A stretch of DNA of 64,000 nucleotides. Origin: Sycobia sp. Sy_11 (taxonomy: Eukaryota > Arthropoda > Insecta > Hymenoptera > Epichrysomallidae). Where the stretch lies: NCBI GenBank assembly GCA_018907035.1, contig JACCIC010000125.1, forward strand, positions 434,001-498,000, in the 5' to 3' direction. Shown in pieces: positions 22,261 through 33,482 of this stretch. Made by a program: the position numbers and the translations under genes. Under the pieces are notes generated by a model. It ran no database searches, was not told the DNA's origin, and saw only the letters and a list, made by a program, of their open reading frames with translations. Position 1 is the first letter of the stretch; every line of letters starts with the position of its first letter.

Positions 22261-23510
22261 CAGCCAGATTGAGTAGGATTCTTTTACAGAATCCTGATAC
22301 CATCCTGATCACGTTGAAACGTGTCGATGTTAGTTACTTAACATCAGGTGAAGAAACATTGAGATATCTCATCCAAGCATACGTTCCTAAATTCTGTGTG
22401 CAGAACAAAATGAGAGCACAACAGTACACGAGGAAGTTTGGTTTGTGTATTCGAGACTTGATGCTAACTGGGCGCTGGAAAACCAGATTATTACAGCCGA
22501 CAAGTCAGATGGGTTATTAGGTCATTTGAGCCATTAAAAGCATCGGGACCGGATGGAGTTTATTCGGCGCTTGTGCAAAAAGCCGATGATATCATCGTTC
22601 GACCGATGATAAAAATAGCTAGGGAAAGTATTGCTCTGTGTCATGTCGAGATGGTTAGGCACAAGAGTGGTATTCATACCCAAAGCATACTTTGGCAAAG
22701 CATACTATAAAGATTTTCGACCCATTAGCTTAGCATTCTTCATCCTTTAGACGGTAGAAAGAATGATTGAGAGATTCATCAGGGACAATGCCTTGATGAA
22801 GAATCGACTCCATAGAGAGCAACACGCGACGGAAGATCCACAGAGACGGTACTATATAGGACCGTTTCTATGATACGTACATAAGTGGATGCCAAAGGTT
22901 TTGTCGTAGGTGTTCTCATGGACATTTAATAGTTTTTGAACCACACATCACGGGAAGTTATTAAAGAGGTCATGCATAGACATGACATTCCCCCATGCAT
23001 TGCGAAATGGATTGATCATATGTTGGGAAATCGCGTTCTGGAAACGAGTAATGGGAGTACCGCCCTACGAGGCGTAGTGGAATCAGGGTGCCCGCAGGGT
23101 GGTATCCTATTTCCATTCATATGGTGCTTCACGTTGCTCAACCTTTTGAAACAACTGACTAACATGGGTTGTACGGCAATTGGTTGTGCCTACGATATCA
23201 TGGTTATCGCCAAAGCACCCTTTCTAGACCCCTTATGGGGATCTTACAAAGCACCATCTTACAATAGAGAATGCAATTTCACTCTAGGAGGACAGCTCTT
23301 AACCCTCAAGAATCAAGTGAAATACCTAGGAGGTATGATCATCGATAGTAAGATATCGTGGAAAAATCACCTGGAACACACACTTCATAGACTGATAGCT
23401 TACTTGTAGCTGATTCAAAGAGCGGTAGGTAGGATGTGGGGCCTCGGACCAGATACGATGAAACGGATATATGAGGTTGTTCTAAAACCCAAACCAACAT
23501 ATGGTGCACT
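22261..23510 (+). pseudogene. LINE G: reverse transcriptase
   Basis: Non-LTR reverse transcriptase. KASGPDGVYSALVQK (about 22530-22575) is the entry motif, ALRGVVESGCPQGGILFPF (about 23060-23115) is the primer-grip region, and GCAYDIMVIAKA (about 23185-23220) is the catalytic block. The block reads AYDI where the canonical form is YADD-I, so the catalytic Asp pair is damaged. VKYLGGMIIDSKISWKNHL closes the domain at about 23320-23370. Stops at 22519 and 23407 and frameshifts between 22700 and 22940 break it. Confidence 0.85.
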
Positions 23511-24605
23511 GGTCTGGTGAGAGAAAACGGCCTTGTTTTCTGGTGTTAGCAAATTCGAGAGAGTCAGAAGTGTGGTATTGTGAAGCATCTAAGGCGCGAC
23601 TACGTCTACACCTACTGCGGCGCTAGGCAGGCTCCTTAAAATTGAACCATTCACACTGACCTCGAGGGGTGTGGCTGCAAAAGCCCTCTACAGAGTTCAA
23701 AGCTTATTCGGAGAGGTTAGCCGGGAGAGGCCTCTACGACTCCCCAAAGGACTAGATGGAATGGCGACTTTACGAATAAACATGGATGCCACGCACAGAA
23801 TCTTCCTCTTCGACAAGAAATATAGTTATTATCTCATTCAAAGAAGAATGGAAATCCAGCATAACAGGCATCTCAAACATTAGAGAATTGTTGTTCACAG
23901 ACGGCTCTAAAAATGGAAGGGATGCAGGTTCAGACGTGTACCGCAGAAGTAATGGTAGGGGAATAATCATCCAATTGTGACGATACCCCGCTGTTTTTCA
24001 AGCTGAGCTAATAGCAATAATGAGAGGGGTGGAGATGGCCACGGATGCGGCCCTCACTACCCGTATTTGCATCTACTCAGATAGTAAGAGTGCATTACAG
24101 AAGAGTGCAGCATTAAATAGCTGTAGTACAAGATTCAAACTGATTAGAGACTGTTTTGTAATCCTGAACAGGTTGGCTGAGAAGGTCAGGGTCACGCTAC
24201 TGTGGGTTTCGGGCCATCAAGGGATCAAGGGGAATATGGTGGCACATGATCTAGCCAAAACGAAAGTTAGAGCTTTCTATAATTGCCCGGAGCCGGCTAT
24301 AAGACTCTACAACACCCTCATCAAAGCGGAGATGGAGGAATGGGCAGCGGAGGAAAACAGCGGACAATGGGAGGAAAACGGGAAATGCAGGCAGAAAAAG
24401 GCCTTCATTACCATTAGAAAAGCTAAGGACTGGACCAAGGCTATTCTTGGTCTCAGTAGAAAAAGTGCTAAGGTACTTATCGAGATCCTCACGGGTCACA
24501 GTAAACTTTATGCTCACAGATGCAGGATGCGTCTCACAAGGGACCCTTCCTTTCGCTTTTGTTACATAGAAGATGAAACCCCTGAACGTATTCTGTGTCA
24601 CTGAC
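23511..24605 (+). pseudogene. LINE G: RNase H and C-terminal zinc motif
   Basis: After a thumb/connection region (ILLRTVCR-type sequence to 23880), RNase H begins at LFTDGSKNGRDAGS (about 23892-23935). It continues as FQAELIAIMRGVEMA (about 23997-24040), YSDSKSALQ (24075-24105) and WVSGHQGIKGNMVAHDLAK (about 24205-24260). The catalytic D, E, D and D residues are visible. The tail holds a degenerate HxxC-type motif (LTGHSKLYAHR ... FCYIEDETPERILCH) and stops at 24602-24604. RNase H in ORF2 places the element in the I/LOA/R1 group rather than CR1 or RTE. The last 194 codons are open. Confidence 0.8.
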
Positions 24606-26490
24606 CAAACAAATCGGGAAAGAGATGGCAGTATTTAATAAGCAGGCGTATGTAGCCATAAGGTTACAGTGAATAATGATCAAATGATAAAGTCCGAAAC
24701 AATAAATTACATTAATGTATATATAGAAATATATTCACGGCAAATTCCTAGAAAGCAATCCTCTATGTTAAAAAAATATGTTTACAAGACTGGCTTTTTG
24801 TCGGAGGCAGCTCTTCATACAGTTTTATCTCTCATTGCAGATCAACTAAGGGCAAAAGGATTTTCAATTATTTAAATACAGAAACCTTCTTGTCTTGTAA
24901 TTTTTGAAAAAGAGCATATGGTAATTAACGGAAGCATAATTAGTATAAAATGAAATAAATCTCAGAATTTTAGCAGTTTTAGTTTCAGCTGTAGTGAAGC
25001 AGATTTGCGAAGCTGTTTTAGCAGTTTTAGTTTCAACCGAACTGACATGAGTAATAACAGCTTTATAAAAAAGTCTTTCCAGGAGTTTCCTTTGCGACAT
25101 CTAAAGAAAATTCCAGAATGTATGTTTAGTACTCTTCATTTGAATATCCATTTATTAAATAAATTTTTAAGAAACTCCAAAATTTTACTAATCTACGTAA
25201 TACTTTCGACTACATATTGTATATTAATATCGATTGCATTTGTTCGTTCTATTCTCCACCGATAAGAACGTATAGTATTATTTCAATTGTTAATATAGCT
25301 GAAGAAAATATACAGACCATGAACTACTAAGGAACTCTGCAGCGATCGTAAATGGACTGTTCTTTGTAAGGCAGAGTCAGCTATGAGCATGAGAGCTCAT
25401 ACCGAAATGTTGTAGATATTAGTATTCTGTTGCACATGATCCTAGTACGTTTAGTGAAAACATATATGAAAAATACTAGGTGTCAATTCCGTAAATACTT
25501 CAGGTTTTGTTATTTGTAGAATAAAATAAAATTTGTTTCTCCTTACTATATATCATATAGACAAAATCAGACATCGAAGTAAATTTATATTGCTCGAAAT
25601 CTCGTGTCATTAGATAATCACTGTTTTGTTCATGGGTAAAGCTAAATGAAAAAAAATTGACCTTGACACGATTCTTATGGAGATTGTCAAAGTCAGCATT
25701 CGATTCATCGTTGAAAGTACTACTTAAGAAAAGATCTGCTACGAAATTAGAAAAATCTTACACATCTTCAAACGTCAATTAGTTTAAATGACATTCAAAT
25801 AAACTTTAACGTCATCCTTGATCAATGACCTAAGTACCTGTTTGGACGTAAAGTTGTTCAATTCGTGTTGCTAAATGTAGCGATTCCTATTGAAAAAAGC
25901 AATTAACTTTGAAATGATCTAAAAAGTTAACCTCAAGGTCAAATCCAAAAGTTATTATGGAATTCCTCGTCGAATTATACTATAAAAGTGATCTTCAGTA
26001 TTTAGAAAATTAATGTAAGCTGGAAAATATTTCGGAGTTTCGTTACTTTTTGGACACTCTATATAAACGTCAAACACACCGACAATTAACATAACAGATC
26101 ATACATTTGAATATGGACGGTAGAGAGAAGAAGAGGAAACGTAGCTGGCTTTACATATAGGATAAGTCTCCGAAAAATTTTGCAGGAGTTATGTAGTTAA
26201 TTTCTTAATCTTTAATTTTACTTACTTAATCTGTTACTCAGCTGCACTCACGAGCGGGGGAAAAGGGAAAATGGAAATGATAAATATTATAAGATTTATA
26301 TCACTCATGAAAATTTATTACTACGAGAAGTTACATAATATCCGCAGGGCTACTACTGAGAATCTAATTACAGTTTATTCGTACGAACTCAATTCCGAGC
26401 GGGTTCTATGGCGGGATAAAACGCGTTATATACATACGAGACGCGGTGACGTAATAAAGGGGAAAATCATGGGTAACTTGCGTTACTGAT
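24606..26490. other. AT-rich intergenic DNA, no gene recognised
   Basis: I see no protein domain or RNA gene. There is a small local duplication near 24970-25045 (TTTTAGCAGTTTTAGTTTCA occurs twice about 57 bases apart). Short open frames at 24669-24875, 25005-25265 and 26271-26489 lack known motifs. The LINE 3' UTR probably ends within the first 100 bases. Confidence 0.5.
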
Positions 26491-26499
26491 GACGCGGTG

Positions 26500-26930
26500 A
26501 GAGACGGGGGAGTGTGGGATATTTTACGATGTAAGCTACGGTACTTGCCGGACAAGCTGTCGATCTGTTGGGCTATCGGCTCCAGGCGGCTGCAGTCCGG
26601 GTGGCATGGGTGAGAGCGTGCATTGGTGATAAAGAGCGGCTGCGTGGCAGTTGCGTCACGCAGTGTGCACCACCAAAATGGCGGCGGACTCGGTAGTTCT
26701 CAGCGCGCGGTGGCTTCATGGCACGCGGCGCGTCCTCATCTGGGGCTCTCGAGGCGTACGCGGAAGGTACACTAGCTGCCTTCGGCCCTCGTGACCTTCG
26801 TTTCTTCTTCTCTTCTCCGTTTAGATTGTCGGTGGTATTCGGCACGAGCAGTTGCCCAAGTGGTCTAGATAGCTCGGCGGTTCGGCCAAAAGTCTCGCAA
26901 GTGGCGTATTAGCGCCGGGTCGCTTTAGTA
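26500..26930 (+). promoter_or_regulatory. CpG-rich island, possible host promoter or first exon
   Basis: This is GC- and CpG-rich in a strongly AT-rich neighbourhood. It contains AAAATGGCGGCGG at about 26673, an initiation-like context, followed by about 33 codons before a stop, with a GT-type donor candidate (AAGGTACAC) near 26764. CpG-rich first exons are common in insect genomes, but there is no recognisable peptide and no downstream exon that I can link. It could equally be a GC-rich LTR. Confidence 0.2.
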
Positions 26931-26992
26931 CGCGTTCGATATAGATATATCGAACTGGTCGCAATACTCGACCATCAGAAACGACGATTACA

Positions 26993-26999
<7 letters not shown>

Positions 27000-27044
<45 letters not shown>
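27000..27044. repeat. (TA)n microsatellite
   Basis: 45 bases of AT dinucleotide repeat. Confidence 0.95.
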
Positions 27045-27051
<7 letters not shown>

Positions 27052-27234
27052 GATGAGTATGCACCATTTCGGCTTCACCTGGGATAATAATTTAATCTAT
27101 GTGAAAACTACTTTAGGAATAAATTTATATTCCTATAGGTAATTTATTTACCGTGGCTTTCGTATAAATAGCTGCTTCAAAGCAGCGTCCGCTTAATCTA
27201 GAGGATATTTCGCAGACAATTTTATACAGTATAG

Positions 27235-27235
<1 letters not shown>

Positions 27236-27279
<44 letters not shown>
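27236..27279. repeat. (TA)n microsatellite
   Basis: 44 bases of AT dinucleotide repeat. Confidence 0.95.
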
Positions 27280-27280
<1 letters not shown>

Positions 27281-27399
27281 TGAGTGTACAAGTAAATCTC
27301 TAGCTATTTTTTTCAAACTGTTAGATCTTTTATTTATATTATATTCCATCAGAAATTATAACTTTTTCTCGTCGAAAAAATTTTCTCGTCTTTCGAGAA

Positions 27400-28230
27400 T
27401 GTATCGAGTCAATTTTTGATCCCCTCTCACGGTCCGATCATCGCGACCGCCGACACAACCGGTTTTGCCCCGGGAACACCAACCCTAAATTTACGGAAAG
27501 CCTAAAGACCGCGCGGCGCGCACTCATCTCTATTCCAAACAAGGGCTGGCGATGGTTGCGGATCCGTGGATGGAAGAGCGGGCATGGATGCAGAGCGATT
27601 CACCGTCCGGCGGACGCTGTCCCTTTGTTTTCGAGGCCGCTTAATCCCTTGACTCTTCACCCTCACTATCTCTTCCTTCCTTCGTTTTCTTCTTTTTTCC
27701 ACCTTTCTTTTGCTTTCGGTTCTTCTGCTCCTGGCTTCTCTCCTTCGCTGGCTTCTTCACTCTCCTTCTCTACTCCCTTATCTTCGATCACTCTCTCTCC
27801 CTAATTTTCCTTTTGCCATCTCATCCCAATTCTCCAAACTCACTATCTGCCTCCCTCGCGGCTTCTTACACCTCGCTCGATTTTATCCGTTTTTTATCAG
27901 CTTCCACAGCTTCTCCTATCTAATTCTTCTTGCACTTTCGCTCTGAATACCTGATTCTGTCTCTCCCCTTTCGATATTCTTTCGTTGTGATTCTGCTCTT
28001 CGCTTTCACAGACTCATCTTTTTTTCGTATCTTCCACGCTTACGTCTCTTTAAATGCGTCACCTCTTCTCATCGAAAGACGGGACGAAAGTAAGTGCTTC
28101 GGTCATCTCCAAAAAGAAATCTCGCGTCCTGGCAAATCCGAGAACAAGAAGGTGGTACGTACGACGGCGGACGACGGCGATCGGCTGGTGTCGGATGCGA
28201 CGGCCACGCTCGCCAATTTATAGATTTTGA
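27400..28230. other. GC-rich patch followed by long pyrimidine-rich tract
   Basis: 27420-27640 is GC/CpG-rich. 27640-28080 is strongly pyrimidine-biased on the + strand (runs of CTTCC, TCTTCT and CTCTC). The open frames here are low-complexity Ser/Leu/Pro translations, so I do not call them genes. 28080-28220 is again CpG-rich. No known element is recognised. Confidence 0.4.
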
Positions 28231-28509
28231 TTTAACATAATTTTTTTTATAACTTATTAATAGTAACGTACGAATTAAGTTTAATTTTGGCTAGGTTCTT
28301 ATGAAGGTATACTCTATTTTGAATATATACTCGTATCTAATCAATACGTAATTAAAATTTTTTTATCGCGAAGAATAAGTAAAAATCAAAACAAAATTTT
28401 ACGTATCTACTACAACACCAACGCAAATTAAAAAACGAATTACATAATATGACGCATTTCAATGGCATTCAAGCACCTCTTCATGTATAACGTTAAATAC
28501 AGAGTAACT

Positions 28510-28790
28510 TAGAGCTAGAAAGCTAAATTAAAAGCTAGAGAGAGGCAACGTAAATCTTATGATAAAGGACCTCGGGATGTAAAGTTTGACATAGGTGATT
28601 TAGTGTGGAGAAAAACTCGCGTTGTCTCGAGCGCGGTCAACCGTTTCAACGCGAAACTGGCGCCCAAGTAGGGGTCCCTATCTAGTCTTAGCAATTCTGT
28701 CCCTGACGGTATACGTGCTCGAGGCTAATTCGGCGAAATGCATCGCGAAGGCTCACATGTCAGAGCTCAAGCGATAATTACCATCTCAGG
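28510..28790 (+). pseudogene. Gypsy integrase C-terminal fragment
   Basis: The + strand encodes ARERQRKSYDKGPRDVKFDI followed by GDLVWRKTRVVSSAVNRFNA, then KLAPK, the conserved C-terminal part of Ty3/Gypsy integrases. A stop replaces the next Tyr-type codon. Further matches (SHVRAQAI-like, from SELK) sit in another frame to about 28785. It is an isolated tail: the integrase core is not upstream. It is similar in kind to the tails at 16.8 kb and 33.7 kb but on the opposite strand. Confidence 0.7.
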
Positions 28791-29660
28791 GTACACAGGG
28801 AACAGATAGACAAGGGTAGTAGAGGGAGAGGGGATACTAATAATACATTTTACTTGTTTCAGATTGCGAAAGTTGCGGAAGATATAGTGAAGGAAAAAGG
28901 TGTGAATAGGCTAATTGCGGAAGAAAAGGAAGGTAGATTGTTGAATTATTTTCCGAAGGTAAAGTGGAAAAGTGGAGAAATGACAAATACTTCCCATACC
29001 AGAGCTGCATACATTAATCTAAAGATTAATCTAAAGAAAGAAAGAAAGAGAGAAATAAGGAGACAACTACTGGGGTGAAAAGAAACATACAGAGAGATAA
29101 ATAGAGAGAGAGAGATAGAGAGATGGATATGTAGCAAAGTAAAGGGAGATACAAAGAGAGAAAAGAGAAGGAAAAAGAGAGAGAGAGGCAAGGAGAAAAG
29201 TTACAATATAACCTCGAAATGAAGGTGATGATAAACATGCTCGGTGTACGTAGCTGCAAATTCGACAAACGAAAAGTCAAACACGTAGCCGTCAAGTACT
29301 GTATGCAACGTATATGGAATCTGCACCCACCGCTGATGTAGTGAGCACGAGAAAGCAGCGGGAAGATAGAGATGCCGCTCAAATAAACGTATATCTACCT
29401 CAACATTGTTGTAGCTCCACGGCGAAGAAAGGATACACGAGAAGCTAGAAAACACAAAAGAAATAGTAGAGGGCATGAATGCAGGACGTACCCGTCAGCA
29501 CAACTGATGGTTGCACTAGTAGTAGCGGCCAGCGGTCGAGCGGAAGCCGCCGCGGAGAAGAAGCGGCTGGTAATGCCGGTGCTCGTAGTGGCTTCGCGCC
29601 GAACTACCGGATCAGTTTGTACATAGATATACTGCCTGGTAAATTAGAAATTGGCCATCG

Positions 29661-29662
<2 letters not shown>
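28791..29662. other. Purine-rich and non-coding stretch
   Basis: 29030-29210 is a GAGA/AAAGAGAG-rich low-complexity tract. A 74-codon frame at 28854-29078 (KVAEDIVKEKGVNRLIAEEK) is lysine-rich with no known motif. Nothing else is recognised up to the (AT)n repeat. Confidence 0.4.

Positions 29663-29696
<34 letters not shown>
29663..29696. repeat. (AT)n microsatellite, left flank of LTR
   Basis: 34 bases of AT repeat directly abutting the TGTGACG end at 29697. Confidence 0.95.
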
Positions 29697-29699
<3 letters not shown>

Positions 29700-30322
29700 G
29701 ACGTTGCGGCCCCTGCCCTGGCTGCCACCATAGAATATATTGGCAGCACCGCTCGGTGCCCTGGTACGTGAGAAGTATAACATACGCCGATGAACGTTGT
29801 CTCCTTTGGCGTAGACTTAGGTCTTCTCTCGGACGCATTCTCAAATTGCGTCCTTGGCCTAATTTACGGCTTATTCATCGGTAAATTCGACATTGTGACG
29901 TTGCGGCTCTTGCCCTGGCCGCCGCCACAGAATATATTGATCACGTACACACAGCACCTACCTGTTGGTTCTTCCGGCGGATGTCGACTCGTCCTCTCTC
30001 CACGAGGGGGTCCGCTGATGAAGCGGGGCAACGCTAAAATAATAGAAAAAAGGGGGCGGCAATCAATAATAACGCCTCACTCACTATCAGAGTTTCGTTT
30101 ATTTTCACGACTATACAACACTTTCCGCAGTATTCTTTCTCTTACTCTCGCGGACGCTCGTAACCACGCACACGCACTCTCGGGCTCGAGGCGCACAGTA
30201 ACCTCGGTTACGCGGTGCACACACACTCTATTTCTCTTTCTTGCACTCCCGGTTTCACTATCTAATTCTCTCTCTCTCTCTTTTTCTCTCACTTGCACTC
30301 GTTCCCGCGGCACACGCACTCT

Positions 30323-30360
<38 letters not shown>

Positions 30361-31138
30361 CACACACCCACGCTAGCTCGCAGTCTTGGTTATTGAGCTG
30401 TCGGCTCTTCTCCTAGCACAGCGTTCTCGTCCTCGAGCTTGTGGCTCGTCTGCGTGCGCACGTTCTCCCGTTCGTGTATACGCCGCCGTGGCACCGTGGT
30501 CCGTGGCCCGGGCTTACACTCTGCGTTTGTCGGCCTTCAGTACTCGCCGTATACGCTGTCACCGATGTTGATGGAAGGCGCGGGTGGTGATCAGACTCCC
30601 TCTTCTTCTGCAGGCTGGAGACTCCCGATTCGAATGAACCGCGACAGCACTCCACTCGTTCGGGTTAGCTCTACACATCTCGGGGTCGGCCGGGCTGACC
30701 GTCAGCTCGCTCGTCGGCTTCACTGTTGCTTCGTATTCCGTTCTAGACAAGCACTTCACGCGAGTTCTTTGATTCAAAATCATGTCTCTAAGCTTAACAA
30801 CTCACAATAATCGTTACTAGAAGAGGAAGAAAAATCCGGGAAACTCTCTGTAACTCAACGGTCGAACGCGCAATAATGCGTCTCTCCTCAGCACGTCTTC
30901 CCCTTTCCCCTCTCTTCGCCGGGCCCTCTCATTTCTCTAGGCCTCTCGCTCCTGCTACGTATACAACTCGTGCGCTAACATCGATTCGGGCTTGTCGTCA
31001 TTGCTCCTCTCTTCTTTTCTGTGGTTTTGTTCGGCAGCACCTTGAAAGAAGTAGAAAATGGCGATTAGTCGCTAATACGCACACCTTCTTCCGAGGCACC
31101 TGGCGCAGAGGCCGTCGCTCATTGTGACCTTCGTCACA
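29697..31138 (-). mobile_element. Solo-LTR-like element with TGTGACG/CGTCACA ends in (AT)n
   Basis: The segment starts TGTGACGTTGCGG and ends CTTCGTCACA, giving short inverted termini. ATAT occurs on both sides (29693-29696 and 31139-31142), consistent with a 4-bp target duplication. It is CpG-rich and has no retroviral gene. The first 50 bases recur at 29896-29945, an internal duplication. A (CT)n tract lies at 30325-30355. On the - strand AATAAACGAA at about 30098 could be a polyadenylation signal, which suggests - orientation. Similar termini and flanks occur at 60683-61628. The open frames inside are low-complexity and not called. Confidence 0.55.
30325..30355. repeat. (CT)n microsatellite
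   Basis: About 31 bases of CT repeat inside the solo-LTR-like element. Confidence 0.9.
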
Positions 31139-31142
31139 ATAT

Positions 31143-31930
31143 ATATACACGATGTAAGTCGTAAATATAAATTTTTTTAAAATTTATTAAATATATTTAT
31201 TTTAATGGGATAGAAAAATTAATTGTCATTTTTTTATGAATGTATTTTATTAAGATACTTTTTATAGTATTATAACAAATGATGAAAAGTATTTAAATGA
31301 AATTTTCTTTTATTTTCTATCGTATGTTACACACACAGGAATACGAGGGAGAAATAATAATGGGGTGGTATAGAGACTTAGACATCTGAGTGCCACCTGA
31401 TGGTCGGATAGTGAAGCACTCCTTCTGTAGTATATATACGTGTACCGCGACCTATGTATGTATATACCTACTAGTATGTATCTCCTATTCATATATAGGA
31501 GGCACATACCAAGCTACCCCTGGTATATATACACGAAAGTTTACGAAAGATTAAGATTTTCCAAAATTATAGTTGTTATTAAATATTAATTCGCGCGAAC
31601 AAAATATATTAAAAAAAAGTGAAAGAAAAGACAAATCTTTAAGGCAACGAAGCCGAAAAAAACCCAACGGTGATGAAACTAGTATATCTTCTTTCTAGAT
31701 TCTCTGCCAGACTTAACCTCAACAATTTGCAAACAATTCAACCTGTAGTTCACCACAAGATCACAAACATCAAAATGACCGAAATAGGCACGACAATACT
31801 GGCGTTGACGTATATATATATACTCCAAATAATAATTACAAAATATAAAAATTTTAAATAACGAAAGTCAAAAATCTATATCTTTTCTTGGTAAAAAAAT
31901 TGAAGATAATGTAAGTAGATTATTTTAGTA
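31143..31930. other. AT-rich DNA, nothing recognised
   Basis: I see no coding or RNA-gene signal between the solo LTR and mariner M2. Confidence 0.5.
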
Positions 31931-31932
31931 TA

Positions 31933-33087
31933 CGAGGGTGCATTAATAAGTTTCCGGCCTGACAAAGAAAAACAACGTTTTTAAAAATTTTTTTTTATTT
32001 CTCAACATAATCTCCTCCATGGCTGATACATTTCTCATACCGTTGTTCTAGTCTAGTAATGCCATCTCTATAGACTGATTCGTCAAGCTCCTCAAAATAC
32101 CCATTTACAGCTTCGATTACTTCTTCATTGTCCGCAAACCTCTTACCGCCAAACCATTTTTTGAGGTTAGGAAACAGATAATAGTCACTCGGGGCTAAGT
32201 CTGGAGAGTAGGGAGGATGCGGCATCAATTCAAACTTCAGACCGTTGATTTTAACCATCGCAATGATTGACGTGTGCGCTGGTGCGTTATCGTGATGAAA
32301 CAAGATTTTTTGCTTCGCCCGATGAGGTCGTTTAATTATCACTTCGTGGCTCAAACATTGCAATAAGTTTGCATAGTATTGACCAGTGACAGTTTTACCC
32401 TTTTCAAGCTCATCAATATATATAGTAGCTCTTGCATCCCAAAAAACAGTAGCCATAACCTTGTTCGCCGAAAAAATTATTTTTGCCGTCTTTCGAGTTG
32501 GTTCCCCTGGTCCAATCCACTGTTTAGACTGTTGTTTGGTTTCAGGACGCAAAAATTCGCGTGGATTACGCTTATACAACGCCAAATTGGCGGTAGAAAT
32601 GTTCTTTCGAATCAATTTTTGGTCGACTGTTAGCAAACGCGGCACTCATCTTGCACAGAGCTTTTCCATATACAAATGTTGGTGCAAAATATTTTGTACA
32701 CGTTCATGTGACATCTTACTGATCTCAGCTGGCTCACACACTTTTAATCTCACACGACCCTTTTTAAACTCGGAAACCCACTGCTTAACGGTTGAATCTG
32801 ATGGTAAGGATGTTTCCAGTGTTGAGTCCATCATTTCTTTAATTTCCATCGGCGTTAACCCCTTCAAATGAAAGTATTTGATGACAGCACGATTTTCCAA
32901 CTTTTCCATTTTTATGAACAACACAGAGGCGTCTTGTTCAGCGTGCTCTCGAACCTGAACTAACATGGCGATCGGACTAAAACTATAGCTACAAGCTATC
33001 TAAGGATGGTACTAGTGAACGTCACCTCAAGGTAGGTCTAGTGTCGCCATCTCTTGGTCAGGCCGGAAACTTATCAATCCATCCTCG
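31933..33087 (-). mobile_element. Mariner element M2 (SETMAR-like), with TIRs and TA duplication
   Basis: The ends are inverted repeats of about 30 bases: the left begins CGAGGGTGCATTAATAAGTT and the right, read in reverse, begins CGAGGATGGATTGATAAGTT. They differ at three positions in this span, and both continue into TCCGGCCTGA. TA flanks both sides (31931-31932 and 33088-33089), the mariner target duplication. The element is 1155 bp. It holds one transposase reading frame on the - strand. Confidence 0.93.
31995..32910 (-). pseudogene. Mariner M2 transposase with two in-frame deletions
   Basis: The transposase starts MEKLENRAVIKYFHLKGLTP at 32910. It has the N-terminal helix-turn-helix (STVKQWVSEFKKGR), then RVQNILHQHLYMEKLCAR, a TGA nonsense codon at 32646-32648 (a Trp position in the family), and RLLTVDQKLIRKN. 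The second catalytic region HHDNAPAHTSI and third region SPDLAPSDYYLFPNLK are intact. Compared with copy M3, about 40 residues after FKKGR are missing, and the segment with the first catalytic Asp (VTIDETW) is deleted between EFLR and PETKQQ. Both losses keep the frame. It therefore lacks a complete DDD triad and cannot transpose on its own. Confidence 0.9.
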
Positions 33088-33089
33088 TA

Positions 33090-33482
33090 TTATATTCCAA
33101 AAAAATATACTTTATCTCTTATCGTTCTCTATCTTTCCCTTTTCCCTCCTATTTCCTTAATTAATGTTAGTCAATAACACGTACAAGTGAACTAACGATC
33201 CAAATGTTGTGTACTCTACGGCTCACGCAACTCTGAGCCGCAACCTAAGGGATGTGTCAAGGAAATATGGATATGAAAAGAGAAATAATTTTATAATTAT
33301 ATATATAAGAAAATATAATATATTTTATCTATTTACACTGATACCACAACAACAACAAAAATTAATAACAATAAAAAAAATTTGTCTTCTTCGATATTGG
33401 GTGTCATGATAGAGAGAGAGAGAGAGTTCGCAGCATCTCAACCATCCTTAAGGAATCAAGGTATCTTGTTTATGAATTGATG
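33090..33482. other. AT-rich DNA with short (GA)n, nothing recognised
   Basis: A short GAGAGA run is at 33411-33426. It may include the LTR of the - strand Gypsy that follows, but I could not identify LTR ends. Confidence 0.4.

Noticed and set aside
27556..28223. Series of open frames in the pyrimidine-rich tract
   Set aside because: Leu/Ser/Phe/Pro low-complexity translations of CT-rich DNA.
29790..30416. 208-codon open frame in the CpG-rich solo-LTR-like element
   Set aside because: It translates a Ser/Leu-rich low-complexity stretch including a (CT)n repeat and spans LTR sequence; no motif.
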